Origin: Acidimicrobiia bacterium
GTDB lineage: Bacteria; Actinomycetota; Acidimicrobiia; Spongiisociales; JAENVV01
Assembly (NCBI GenBank): GCA_016650365.1
Contig: JAENVV010000253.1
Coordinates: forward strand, 1 to 36,028
Direction: 5' to 3'
DNA: 36,028 bases
This document shows positions 16,126 to 24,856 of the stretch, piece by piece. Each line of letters begins with the position of its first letter. Position 1 is the first letter of the stretch. The notes beneath the pieces are model-generated. The model had not been told where the DNA came from, did not search any database, and saw nothing but the letters and a program-made list of their open reading frames with translations. Made by a program: the position numbers and the translations under genes.

Positions 16126-17925
16126 ATGGCACATGAGCAAGCGTCGGGTATGGGAGCGATCCCCGACGGGGAGGGCACCACATTTCGCGTCTGGGCTCCC
16201 CATGCCGAGTCGGTAGCCGTAGCGGGAACGTTCAATGATTGGTCACTTGATGCCAACGCGTTGGAGCCCGAACCGGGAGGCTACTGGGCCGGCCGGGTCG
16301 AAGGAGCACGTATCGGCAACGAGTACAAGTTCGCCATCAAAGCCGGCGAGGTTCTCTTGCGTATGGATCCGTACGCCCGACAGGTGACGAGCAGCATCGG
16401 CAACGGGGTTATTTACCCGCGCGATTCGGACCCCTGGCTGATACCCGACGACTACCGAACCCCACCGTGGAACGAAATGGTCATTTATGAACTCCACCTC
16501 GGCACCTTCACCGATCCACCCGGCGACTCTCCCGGGAATTTTGAGTCGGCGATCGGACGCCTCGGCCACCTGAAGCGTTTGGGAGTCAATGTCATCGAAT
16601 TGATGCCACCCATGGAGTTTGCCGGTGAAAGGTCCTGGGGATACAACCCGGCCCACCCCTTTGCCATCGAGTCGAACTACGGAGGTCCTACTGCGTTCAA
16701 GCATTTCGTGCAGTCTGCCCACGAAGCCGGCATCGCCGTCTTCATGGACGTCGTCTACAACCACTTCGGCCCGTCCGACCTGGACCTGTGGCAATTCGAC
16801 GGTTGGACGGACAACGACGACAGCGGCGGCATCTACTTCTACAACGACTGGCGCGGCCAGACCCCTTGGGGACACACCAGACCCGACTACTCGAGACCGG
16901 AAGTGCGGGACTATCTACGCGACAACGCGCTGATGTGGCTCGAAGAATTTCGAATCGATGGGCTTCGATGGGATGCCACCGCCCACATTCGTAACGTATG
17001 GGGGGGTTCTGATCCAGGAGCGAACCTGGATGACGGATGGAGCCTCATGCGCTGGATCAACGATGAGATCAACGCCAGGCAGCCATGGAAAGTGTCGATT
17101 GCAGAGGACCTCCTCGGCGACCCGGCCATTACTGAACCCACTACCAATGGGGGAGCCGGGTTTGATGCGCAATGGGACGACCGTTTTGTGCACCCGATTC
17201 GCTCGATATTGACGCTTCGCGAAGATCAAGGCCGGGACATGTCATCGGTCGCTCGCGCCATCGACCACCGGTATGGTGAAGACGCGTTCCGACGGGTCGT
17301 CTATACGGAGTCGCACGACGAGGTCGCCAACGGAAGCGCCCGCCTTCCCGAAGAAATCTGGCCAGGCAACGCCAATGGGTGGCACGCCCGTAAGCGGGCG
17401 GCTCTCGGAGCAGTGCTCGTCTTCACGGTGCCGGGCATTCCTATGATTTTTCAGGGCCAGGAACTCCTCGAAGACCAGTGGTTCCGCGACGACCATCCGA
17501 TCGACTGGGAGCGACTCGACACCGAGTCAGGTGTCGTGCGGATGTATCGGGACCTCATCGGATTGCGTCGCAACCTCGGCGGGACGTCGGGAGGTCTCAC
17601 GGGTCAACACGTGCGAGTCCATCACGTCAACCAACAGGACAAGGTGGTCGGCTTCTACCGATGGGACCAGTCCGGACCCAACGACGATGTCCTGGTAGTC
17701 GCCAATTTCGCCGAACAACGTCACGAGGCCTACGTCATCGGGGTGCCGATCGAGGGGATTTGGGACGTCGTTTTCGACGGTGACGCGCCTGTCTATCACG
17801 AAAGTTTCGAGGGTAGCGGTGCATCCCGTGTGGAAGCCACCGCCAGCGGGGCGGACGGTATGCCGGCCTCAGTGACAATCGGTTTGGCCCCGTACTCAGC
17901 CGTCATCCTCAGCCGGGCCGACTGA
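16126..17925 (+). CDS. GH13-family alpha-glucan enzyme, branching-enzyme-like, with CBM48
   Basis: The protein has 599 residues. The N-terminal CBM48/early-set domain (about 10-105) shows FRVWAPHAESVAVAGTFNDW. The GH13 barrel has all conserved regions: DVVYNH (208-213), GLRWDATAH with nucleophile Asp283, IAED with acid/base Glu327, and TESHDEV with Asp398. The SHDEV form of region IV and the C-terminal all-beta domain resemble 1,4-alpha-glucan branching enzymes (GlgB). Relatives of about 600 residues are also annotated simply as alpha-amylase family proteins or trehalohydrolases. There is no signal peptide, so it acts in the cytosol on glycogen-like glucans. It starts at ATG 16126 with GGAG 9 bases upstream. 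No other glycogen gene is nearby. Confidence 0.88.
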   Translation: MAHEQASGMGAIPDGEGTTFRVWAPHAESVAVAGTFNDWSLDANALEPEPGGYWAGRVEGARIGNEYKFAIKAGEVLLRMDPYARQVTSSIGNGVIYPRDSDPWLIPDDYRTPPWNEMVIYELHLGTFTDPPGDSPGNFESAIGRLGHLKRLGVNVIELMPPMEFAGERSWGYNPAHPFAIESNYGGPTAFKHFVQSAHEAGIAVFMDVVYNHFGPSDLDLWQFDGWTDNDDSGGIYFYNDWRGQTPWGHTRPDYSRPEVRDYLRDNALMWLEEFRIDGLRWDATAHIRNVWGGSDPGANLDDGWSLMRWINDEINARQPWKVSIAEDLLGDPAITEPTTNGGAGFDAQWDDRFVHPIRSILTLREDQGRDMSSVARAIDHRYGEDAFRRVVYTESHDEVANGSARLPEEIWPGNANGWHARKRAALGAVLVFTVPGIPMIFQGQELLEDQWFRDDHPIDWERLDTESGVVRMYRDLIGLRRNLGGTSGGLTGQHVRVHHVNQQDKVVGFYRWDQSGPNDDVLVVANFAEQRHEAYVIGVPIEGIWDVVFDGDAPVYHESFEGSGASRVEATASGADGMPASVTIGLAPYSAVILSRAD

Positions 17926-17955
17926 ACCAGTTCCTAGTCCGCAGTCATCTACCGT

Positions 17956-18693
17956 CTATCTCAGACCTGCCACCGACAGGCCCGTCACACCGTGCCGATC
18001 TATGGAGTCGGCTACCAAGCCGCTCGATTTGGCCTCCTCTACGAACCGCATCAGGAACTCAAGACCTACCGGATGGCGATCTCGAGGTGTGCCGATCGCC
18101 TGCTGAACCACGGAGAACCGGCCGTCGAGAACTCGGGCACCAGGGATTTTTTCGACGTCGGACATCAACCCCGGCCGGAGACCCGCCAGGGCATCCAAAC
18201 CGCGTTCGAGGAATACCTCCAGCGATGAATCCGGGCTCTCGACCTGCACCAGTTGGGCATGTTTGAGATTCCGCTCCAGCCACAACCCGTATGCCGCTCG
18301 AGCTTTCACACATACTGTATGACCAGGTTGATCCACAGCCTCTACGGTCTCGATCGGAGACCCGGCCGGAACCAAATACGTGCTTTCAATCTCCGCGTAC
18401 GCCGCGGTGAAGTTGATGAATTCGGCGCGAACTGGCTCGGCTCCAATATTGGCAATATCCCATTCGGTTAGGGCATCGGCTACATCTCCGGGGTTCGGGT
18501 ACGTCAGATATTCGACTCCCACGTCAAGTTGAGCAGCGAGAGCCGAAGCCATGTCGGGCGACACCCCGACCGGTGTGCCATCTGTCGCGGTGGATGTGAC
18601 AAGCAGGAAGTTGCTCAGGTTGATGCCAGCCCGCAGGGTACCGGTTGGCGCTATTGCAGTGATGGCCGCCTGGGAGGGATTCAGATGTTGCAC
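17956..18693 (-). CDS. Solute-binding-domain (SBP_bac_3-like) protein without signal peptide
   Basis: The protein has about 245 residues from GTG 18693. The fold is that of the amino-acid ABC transporter binding proteins: GTLRAGINLSNFLL near the start, GVSPDMASALAAQLDVGVEYLTYP (about 44-67), GAEPVRAEFINFTAAYAEIESTYLVP, and a second-lobe hinge. No signal peptide or lipobox follows this start. The frame extends to 18813, overlapping the neighbouring hydrolase gene by 41 bases, with a short hydrophobic run (ILVAVRVVAV) too weak to be a clear signal. No permease or ATPase gene is adjacent. It is either an orphan binding protein exported from another start or a cytosolic ligand-binding protein. 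Substrate unknown. Confidence 0.75.
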   Translation of the reverse strand: MQHLNPSQAAITAIAPTGTLRAGINLSNFLLVTSTATDGTPVGVSPDMASALAAQLDVGVEYLTYPNPGDVADALTEWDIANIGAEPVRAEFINFTAAYAEIESTYLVPAGSPIETVEAVDQPGHTVCVKARAAYGLWLERNLKHAQLVQVESPDSSLEVFLERGLDALAGLRPGLMSDVEKIPGARVLDGRFSVVQQAIGTPRDRHPVGLEFLMRFVEEAKSSGLVADSIDRHGVTGLSVAGLR

Positions 18694-18772
18694 AGCCACG
18701 ACTCTAACTGCGACCAGGATGCACCGTCCGATGGCCGGTTTGCGCGCCTCATCCCGATGAGAGCTTGCCCGA

Positions 18773-20137
18773 TCACGGTTGCGCGACGAGCCATTGGCGC
18801 ACCTGTTCGGCAACGACCGGATCGCGGGCCAGGTCGGAGTGACGACGACCGCCGATGACTGCTACATGAGTGGCTTCAACGCGCCGCCGACGTCCCCGGC
18901 CGGTCCCACTGGGCACCCGAACGATGAGATCTCCAAGAAGCGAGCCGACCGGATGTCCTGGATCGCCGGTCAAGACTCCAGCGATGAAGTGTTGCGTTAT
19001 GCCCTCCGGTTCGGGGACCACCTGAGTCCCTCCCTCGGCGGCCGTCCGGGGATCGTCCCCGCCGATGGAGCCAGAACGTAGGTCTTTGAGGCCGGCGCTG
19101 CGTCGTTCCAGGAACTGACTCAGCGGTCGGGTTTCAGGTGACACTCGAAGGCCCAACGAGGCCAGGTGGGCACCCTTCGCCAGCGGCGCACCCAGGTGCG
19201 GAGATCCAAGCGTAACCAGACGGCGCACGACGTTCGACCACTCACGTTGAACCGACAGGCCGGTCTGAACGGCACTGCGTGCCACGAGCCCGCCCATCGA
19301 GTTGCCAACCAGAGCGATCTCGTCGACGGCCACCGGCCAGGCGCGGAAGAGGTCTTCCAGCAGGTCGGACATGTGGATTCCGTTTTCGGCGACAGACCGG
19401 CCGGTGTTGTAGCGCATCAGGAGGGGAGTGAATCCCGCAGAAGACAACAGGCGGGCCAATCCCGGGATTGGTGCATCCGATGTCGGTTCGGCCGTCCAGC
19501 AGCGCTCGGTCTCGCCAAGTCCATGGATCAACACGACCACTCGGGAAGTAGGAACCTCAAACGCCAACGCCAAAGCGTCCCGAGTCGGGGAAATTTGAGC
19601 ACCGCCATCATCTCTGATGCTCATGTCAATCGCCAGCGGACTCGCCTGGATGGCCAATTGGTCACCCCACACGGCATTGGCGACAGCTTGCACGCCACTA
19701 CCGACCCTCGAGTCCCATAGGCGCGGCACCGGCCGAACCCGTTGGATAACCGAACCGCCAACGGCCAGGATCCTTCCCAATGCCCAGCCGGTCATTCGCA
19801 CCGAGCTGTATACCGCTCCGACCGATCTCAGATAGACGTCTCGAGCGGGATCGATTGGCGGACCCACCAGGTCAAACCAGCGACCGACGATCGCTCGATG
19901 CATCCCCTCGACAGGTTCTGCCAGACGTTCGACCGTCAGCGTTACCAGATCGCCGAGTCCTGACCAATCATCAGATACGGTTTGATCAGGCGCAGTTCGT
20001 TGGTTACCTGGTCGGGTGAGAGGTTCGATCTGGCGAGGATACCTGGTTCCTCCGACAAGCTCGGAAATGTCGGCATGAAGTGCAATCTGGACGGTGCCAC
20101 CGGGTGTAGGTTGAAGGCAACCGAACGAGGGAAGCAA
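18773..20137 (-). CDS. PGAP1/lipase-like alpha/beta hydrolase
   Basis: The frame has 454 codons. Catalytic features are the oxyanion motif HGLGET (about 246-251), the nucleophile elbow GNSMGG (Ser near 319), TLGSPHLGAPLAKGAHL typical of triacylglycerol-lipase/PGAP1-like hydrolases, DLIVRVPSGTG with the likely Asp, and GGRRHSDLA with the likely His. The start is unclear. The only normal start codons are TTG 20137, 5 bases from the divergent stress-protein ATG, and ATG 19903, which would remove a stretch that already looks conserved (GLGDLVTLTVERLAEPVEGMH). A CTG start between them is possible. No signal peptide is evident, suggesting action on intracellular or membrane esters. It is followed by the binding-domain gene after about 80 bases. 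Confidence 0.78.
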   Translation of the reverse strand: MLPSFGCLQPTPGGTVQIALHADISELVGGTRYPRQIEPLTRPGNQRTAPDQTVSDDWSGLGDLVTLTVERLAEPVEGMHRAIVGRWFDLVGPPIDPARDVYLRSVGAVYSSVRMTGWALGRILAVGGSVIQRVRPVPRLWDSRVGSGVQAVANAVWGDQLAIQASPLAIDMSIRDDGGAQISPTRDALALAFEVPTSRVVVLIHGLGETERCWTAEPTSDAPIPGLARLLSSAGFTPLLMRYNTGRSVAENGIHMSDLLEDLFRAWPVAVDEIALVGNSMGGLVARSAVQTGLSVQREWSNVVRRLVTLGSPHLGAPLAKGAHLASLGLRVSPETRPLSQFLERRSAGLKDLRSGSIGGDDPRTAAEGGTQVVPEPEGITQHFIAGVLTGDPGHPVGSLLGDLIVRVPSGTGRGRRRRVEATHVAVIGGRRHSDLARDPVVAEQVRQWLVAQP

Positions 20138-20142
20138 GGGTT

Positions 20143-20577
20143 ATGAAGGTCTTGGTGGCAGTGAACAGAGGGTCGAGCACCCGCAAGGTGCTCGAATTTG
20201 GTGCGCGTCTCGCCGAACAGACATCGGGCACGCTGCAGGTGCTGCACGTCATCTCGAACGAAGAGCGTGAAGCCCGTGAGCAGGTGCCCGGGCAAAGCCA
20301 CTACGTCGACGTAATGATGGACGAGGCGAGACGAGACCTCACGACCAAACTGAGCGAAGTCGGCGTTGCCGACGCCGCCGACGCAGTGATGGTTCGGGTT
20401 GGTCAGCCAGTTGCAGAAATTGAGAAAGTTGTAGCCGAAGTTGAGCACGACGTGCTGGTCATAGGTATGCGCAGGCGTTCACGAGTCGGCAAGTTTCTGC
20501 TCGGCAGCGACCTCCAACAAGTACTTTTGGTGAGCAAACACCCGGTCGTAGCAGTTCCGACCGACGACCTCACCTAA
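20143..20577 (+). CDS. Universal stress protein (UspA family)
   Basis: The protein has 144 residues in a single Usp domain. It begins with KVLVAVNRGSSTRKVLEFGARLAEQTSGTL, with the acidic ATP-contact residue replaced by Asn8. It ends with VLVIGMRRRSRVGKFLLGSDLQQVLLVSKHPVVAV, close to the ATP-binding G-2x-G-9x-G-S/T pattern of the nucleotide-binding class; the first glycine pair is altered to GMRRRS. Such proteins form dimers and modulate survival under stress. It starts at ATG 20143, divergent from the hydrolase gene, whose start region it nearly abuts, so the two promoters must overlap coding sequence. Confidence 0.88.
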   Translation: MKVLVAVNRGSSTRKVLEFGARLAEQTSGTLQVLHVISNEEREAREQVPGQSHYVDVMMDEARRDLTTKLSEVGVADAADAVMVRVGQPVAEIEKVVAEVEHDVLVIGMRRRSRVGKFLLGSDLQQVLLVSKHPVVAVPTDDLT

Positions 20578-20665
20578 AGAGGCATACCGCTCAGTCGTTT
20601 CGTCGGCTAGTTCGACAATGGGGTCTCGAACCCGGTAGCGTGCCCCAAATCGGACAGAATCGCTC

Positions 20666-21286
20666 GTGAAAACACCAGCCTCATCAAAGATCGCCTTTAT
20701 CGGGTCGCATTCGGTTCGCAAGACCAACGCCGTGCATTCCTTTGCCGGCGCCGTGGGTCGGAGCGGGCGAAGTGTGGAGGTCGGACGTGAAGTCATCAGA
20801 TTCAACCCACTCGGACTGAATGAAGGATCCACTCCCGAAGCCCAACTGTGGGTCATCATGGCGCAAATCCAGCAGGAGTTGGAGCTCCGATATCGAGCTG
20901 AGGTGCTGGTGACCGACCGTGCGGTTATCGACAACTTCGCCTATTTCCTCCGGGCGACCGGGGGTGACGACCCATTCGATGTGAAGCCACTTGTCCGAAA
21001 GTGGTCCGATACGTATGACCTCTTCGTGCGATTACTCCCCGATGTGCCGCTCAAGGTCGATGGGGTCCGGAGCATCAACCGAAAATTCCGAGACGAGATC
21101 GAGTCGATACTTGACCTCATCCTGCCTTCCTACGTCCCGAAGGATCGACTGGTCACGATTCGGGCGTCAGAGATAACCGAGGGCTTCGATTGGGCGAACC
21201 TCATCGAACGCCTAGTCGGCCCTCCCGATCCAGCCGAACCCGCAGTTCCCCAGCCGGTATCTTTGCATCCGACGTTATGGGACTAG
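20666..21286 (+). CDS. NadR/AAA_28-like NTPase with a degenerate P-loop
   Basis: The protein has 206 residues from GTG 20666, with no clear ribosome site. The layout is that of the AAA_28 / NadR ribosylnicotinamide-kinase-like fold: an N-terminal P-loop strand KIAFIGSHSVRKTNAV (about 8-23), LNEGSTPEAQLWVIMAQIQQE (about 51-71), and the DRAVIDNFAYF motif (about 85-95) usual for these kinases. The Walker A normally reads GxxGxGK[ST]. Here it is GSHSVRKT, with two glycines replaced by Ser and Arg, and Asn following the Thr. Nucleotide binding may be reduced or lost. It sits between the stress protein and the sulfotransferase with no clear functional link. Confidence 0.7.
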   Translation: MKTPASSKIAFIGSHSVRKTNAVHSFAGAVGRSGRSVEVGREVIRFNPLGLNEGSTPEAQLWVIMAQIQQELELRYRAEVLVTDRAVIDNFAYFLRATGGDDPFDVKPLVRKWSDTYDLFVRLLPDVPLKVDGVRSINRKFRDEIESILDLILPSYVPKDRLVTIRASEITEGFDWANLIERLVGPPDPAEPAVPQPVSLHPTLWD

Positions 21287-21425
21287 CCGGACCAGCACAG
21301 TCGCAGTCGAGGTGGGCTGGTGGGGGCGGCGATCGAACTGGCGTGAGTAGAAGTAGTCGCGACAGGTTCGGGTCACGATCTAGTTCCACCAGGGGCAGAA
21401 CCCGTCCTCGATCAAAGCGGTGATC
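21287..21425. other. Convergent intergenic gap, nothing recognised
   Basis: This is 139 bases between the convergent NTPase and sulfotransferase genes. I find no hairpin with a T-run and no reading frame with a convincing start. Confidence 0.4.
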
Positions 21426-22322
21426 TCAGGAGGTTACGCGCAGCTGCTCGACAACGTCGTCATACGAATGTAGGTCATAGGTGGCACCCATCGTTTCGGC
21501 CCAGTTCCGTTCCATCGTGGCGAGAATCTCGGGGGAGAGTTCGTAGCGCTGTGGGTCGAACGTACTGTCGGTGATCTTGGTCGAGCCGGCACCGAGCGGT
21601 AAAGCCCCAACTTCGTCCGAGCGTTGTCGGTGCAAAAGATCGTCAAAACGATCCCCATGTTCCAGCATGAATTCGCGGGAAGACTGGCGGACAACCAGGT
21701 CGATCAGCGCCTCATCAGCGTCGATCCCGATGAACTGTGCCACGGCGATGATGACCGGCCGGATATCTTCTTTCATGAGTTCGTAAGAAAGGAGCAGCAC
21801 GTCTTCATTGTCACGTTGACCCCACCATGACGCCATGTGAGTCCAATAGTCCTTACCCCGGCCCCGATCAAGATGAGGGGCGAGATACTCGGCCAACGTG
21901 ACCGTTCCCGGTTCGAACATCCAACCTTCGTAGAATCGGTAATACGAGACGAGCGTGCTGCGGGGCTCCCGGAACGAAACGATGTATCGGGCACCTTTGG
22001 GCACGGCGTTGTACGAATAGTGACTCTTGAACGCCCGCGGCCACCAGCCCTGGTCGGCGTCAAGGTCGATCCCGAGCGCATCAGCGACTTCGATCCACGG
22101 GGTAAGCCGGGAGATGTCGTCGAAATCCATATCCCCGCCCGAGCGAAGCTCATGCACGATCTGCTGGAGCCAGGTGGTCCCGGACTTGCTCCAGGGAGTG
22201 ATGATGACGTCATCCGGTCTCGGCTTGAACTCTTTCCCGCGTTCGAAGGTGATTGGCGGGAAGATGAGATTCTTGGCTGCAATCATCTCATCAAAGGATT
22301 GCGGGTAACGGTCAGCAGACAT
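21426..22322 (-). CDS. PAPS-dependent sulfotransferase
   Basis: The protein has 298 residues and transfers a sulfonate group from PAPS to a hydroxyl or amino acceptor. It resembles the cytosolic sulfotransferase (SULT) family: the 5'-phosphosulfate loop PWSKSGTTW (43-51), catalytic-type His101 in FKSHYSY, and the 3'-phosphate motif SFREPRSTLVSYYRF (116-130) with Arg118 and Ser122. The C-terminal GAGSTKITDSTFDPQRYELSP lies near the place of the family's RKG loop. It starts at ATG 22322 with GGGAG just upstream; the longer frame from 22679 overlaps the divergent SDR gene. Its donor would be supplied by the cysD-cysNC-cysC operon some 19 kb away in this window. The acceptor is unknown. Confidence 0.88.
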   Translation of the reverse strand: MSADRYPQSFDEMIAAKNLIFPPITFERGKEFKPRPDDVIITPWSKSGTTWLQQIVHELRSGGDMDFDDISRLTPWIEVADALGIDLDADQGWWPRAFKSHYSYNAVPKGARYIVSFREPRSTLVSYYRFYEGWMFEPGTVTLAEYLAPHLDRGRGKDYWTHMASWWGQRDNEDVLLLSYELMKEDIRPVIIAVAQFIGIDADEALIDLVVRQSSREFMLEHGDRFDDLLHRQRSDEVGALPLGAGSTKITDSTFDPQRYELSPEILATMERNWAETMGATYDLHSYDDVVEQLRVTS

Positions 22323-22423
22323 GGCTCCCGAGCCTACCTCGGAACACCGGCCATTTGGTCTGTTCCAGCCGCAAAGGATCCCGCAAAGGGTATCGTCTGC
22401 ACATTCGAGTCCAGGAGGCGCAA

Positions 22424-23128
22424 GTGTTCGTTGTGACAGGTGCATCCTCTGGCATCGGCCGCGCCGTAACCGTTGCTCTCGCCGAGCGTGACCAATCCGT
22501 CCTTGCCGTCGCTCGGGACTCAGCCGGGCTGCGCGAGCTTCCCGCGAGCTACCCCCATGTGACCGCCCTTGCCGCTGACCTCTTATCTGGCGAAGGAGCG
22601 AGCCGAGTTGTCGAAGCCTGCGCCTCGTATCCCGCCGTTGGCGGAATCGTTCACGCAGCAGGCACCCTGATCGAACCACAAGCGTTTGGCTCGATCGACT
22701 CCGGCGTACTACTCGACGAGATGCGGGTTCATGTCATGGCTCCGATCGACCTCAACCAGCAACTGCAGACACAGCTGGGGCGGATCGTGTTTCTGGACAG
22801 CTACTCGTCCAACGATCTCAGGGTTGGCTGGGCTGCCTACTCGATCGTGAAGGCCGCGGCGCAAATGGCAGCTCGCTCGGCGGCCGAAGAACTCGTGAAT
22901 GTCAAGGTAATCCGAGCTTTCCCTGGAGCAGTTCGAACGCCACTGGTCGATGCCGTGTTGAAATCGCCGCACGATTCACCGACCAGGCAGACCTTCCGGG
23001 CGCTTCAAGCGGAGGGAAAGCTCTCCCCACCAGACGAAATCGGCGAATGGATCGCCTACCTCCTCCTCGATACTTCGGATGAGGAACTCAGCGCCCGGCC
23101 AACCTGGCAATACGGCGAATCCTTCTAG
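22424..23128 (+). CDS. Short-chain dehydrogenase/reductase
   Basis: The protein has 234 residues from GTG 22424, which follows AGGAGG by 5 bases, an ideal site that rules out the longer frame. It is a Rossmann-fold NAD(P)-dependent oxidoreductase: TGASSGIGRAV (cofactor loop, about 5-15), ADLL near 63, HAAGTL (about 83-88, in place of NAG), Ser in LDSYSS, and the Y-x3-K pair in YSIVKAAAQ. FPGAVRTPLVD follows, as in the PG motif. It is shorter than the usual 245-260 residues. Substrate unknown; it heads a run of small redox enzymes. Confidence 0.88.
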   Translation: MFVVTGASSGIGRAVTVALAERDQSVLAVARDSAGLRELPASYPHVTALAADLLSGEGASRVVEACASYPAVGGIVHAAGTLIEPQAFGSIDSGVLLDEMRVHVMAPIDLNQQLQTQLGRIVFLDSYSSNDLRVGWAAYSIVKAAAQMAARSAAEELVNVKVIRAFPGAVRTPLVDAVLKSPHDSPTRQTFRALQAEGKLSPPDEIGEWIAYLLLDTSDEELSARPTWQYGESF

Positions 23129-23274
23129 AGCGGACACTCTTCCCAACCGCCTGGAGCCGGTCAGGTACGATCTCGGTACAACGCTGAAAGTCGCGATCGA
23201 GGCGACATCCACCACACCCATCGCGACGCCCACCTGATCGACACCCACAGCAAGCAACGAGAGAAGAACATGCC

Positions 23275-24246
23275 ATGAGAGCGTTCATCCGCACCGAATA
23301 CGGATCGCCTGACGTCCTTGAGCTCAGTGACGTACCGAGGCCGACACCAGAAGCCGACGAGGTCCTGGTACGAGTTGTGGCGTCTTCCGTGAACATGGCC
23401 GACGTCGACTACTTGCTGGGGCGTCCTTCCATCGCTCGGTTGGGGACGGGACTACGAAGGCCGCGCAATCCCCGCTTGGGCTTGGACGTCGCAGGTGAGG
23501 TCGAAGTGGTCGGTGCCAACGTGACACACTTTGGGACAGGTGATGAGGTGTTTGGGGATCTAACCGCATATGGATTCGGCGGGTTTGCCGAGTACGTATG
23601 TGCCCCAGAGGCAGCCTTCGCATTGAAACCACTGAACATGACGTTCGAAGAGGCCGCCGCGGTACCTCAAGCGGCCGTGATGGCTTTACAAGGCCTTTGC
23701 GGCAAACGACCCATCCGACCTGGTGATCGGGTTCTAATCAACGGAGCAGGCGGGAACATCGGCCCGTTCGCGGTCCAAATCGCCAAGTCGCTCGGAGCGG
23801 AAGTGACCGCAGTTGACAGTATGAAGAAGCTGGAGATGTTGCGAAGGATCGGTGCCGACCATGTCATTGATTACGGCGCCGTCGATTACACAGAGAACGG
23901 GCTTCGGTACGACAGGATCTTCGATATCGCGGCCTTTGGCTCAATCCTCGCCAGCAGACGCTCTTTGACCAGAAACGGCGTCTACGTCATGGTTCCCGGT
24001 ACGATCCCTGGACTGTTCCGAGCGATGTTCCTGGCGCCCCTGATATCGATGTTCGGGAGCCGGAAGATGTCCATGCTCGCCTGGAAACCGTTCCGACAAG
24101 AAGACGTGGTTTTTCTGAAGGAACTGATCGTTTCGGGTGATCTGAAATCGATCATCGACCGAACATTTCCGTTCTCCCGCATCCCCAAGGCGCTCGAGTA
24201 TCAGCAGCACGGGCATCCACAAGGGAAAATCACGATCCAGATGTGA
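23275..24246 (+). CDS. Quinone-reductase-like MDR-family NADP-dependent oxidoreductase
   Basis: The protein has 323 residues. It is a medium-chain dehydrogenase/reductase without the zinc ligands of alcohol dehydrogenases, of the NADPH:quinone reductase / reticulon-4-interacting-protein type. Motifs are MRAFIRTEYGSPDVLELSDVP at the start, SSVNMADV, PRLGLDVAGEVE, GDEVFGD, the cofactor loop INGAGGNIGPFAVQIAKS (about 159-176) and the C-terminal IDRTFPFSRIPKALEY near 300. It starts at ATG 23275 behind AGAGAAG. It follows the SDR after 146 bases, perhaps under its own promoter. A remnant of a related gene lies about 5 kb downstream. Confidence 0.9.
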   Translation: MRAFIRTEYGSPDVLELSDVPRPTPEADEVLVRVVASSVNMADVDYLLGRPSIARLGTGLRRPRNPRLGLDVAGEVEVVGANVTHFGTGDEVFGDLTAYGFGGFAEYVCAPEAAFALKPLNMTFEEAAAVPQAAVMALQGLCGKRPIRPGDRVLINGAGGNIGPFAVQIAKSLGAEVTAVDSMKKLEMLRRIGADHVIDYGAVDYTENGLRYDRIFDIAAFGSILASRRSLTRNGVYVMVPGTIPGLFRAMFLAPLISMFGSRKMSMLAWKPFRQEDVVFLKELIVSGDLKSIIDRTFPFSRIPKALEYQQHGHPQGKITIQM

Positions 24247-24288
24247 GGATCAGGCCCGGTTACGGCTGGCTATGCCCGGGGCTGGGCT

Positions 24289-24804
24289 TCACCACGAGTC
24301 GAAATGGACGACCTCATCAAAGGGACGCCTATCCAGGTTCTTTATGGGCATCAGGGGACGATCGGCCGGATAACCGAGCGCCACGAGGATGGCTACGAAA
24401 CGATCCTGAGGCAACCCGAGCACTTCCCGGGCCAGGTCCTGGTCCCGGCAGGCCGCCAGTCCGCTTCCCACTCCTTGATCGGCAGCCACGACGGCGAGTT
24501 GAAGGGCGGCTTGGCCGAGATCGAATCGGTTCATGAGGCCCATGCGTTCATCGTCAGAAATCGGCTGAACGAAGGCGACCACAGTGGCAGCACCAGCCGT
24601 GAATCCAGCCCCCTGCCAAACCGCCGACAGGCGGGTCTTCTGGGCCTGATCACTGACGACCACGAAATCCCATGGCTGACGGTTGCTCCCGGAAGGAGAC
24701 AGGCGAGCACCCTCAAGAATGCGGCGCAGGACCGCATCGGGTATCGACTCATCGGTGAAGCTGCGGACCTGACGGCGAGATGTGATGGCGTCCCATGTTT
24801 CCAT
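24289..24804 (-). CDS. Nitroreductase-family flavoprotein
   Basis: The protein has 171 residues from ATG 24804 (AGGGTG 5 bases upstream; GTG 24810 is the alternative). It is an FMN-dependent dimeric reductase of nitroaromatics, quinones or enones. Family features: AITSRRQVRSFTDE at the N-terminus (SRR-R FMN phosphate contacts), GARLSPSGSNRQPW near 35-48, and a C-terminal ALGYPADRP segment. At about 170 residues it is at the short end of the family. It converges on the MDR gene with about 40 bases between. Substrate unknown. Confidence 0.88.
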   Translation of the reverse strand: METWDAITSRRQVRSFTDESIPDAVLRRILEGARLSPSGSNRQPWDFVVVSDQAQKTRLSAVWQGAGFTAGAATVVAFVQPISDDERMGLMNRFDLGQAALQLAVVAADQGVGSGLAACRDQDLAREVLGLPQDRFVAILVALGYPADRPLMPIKNLDRRPFDEVVHFDSW

Positions 24805-24856
24805 GTGCACACCCTAGAGGGTCGGCACCGACCGTGTCATCTGCTCCCGGGTCCGC

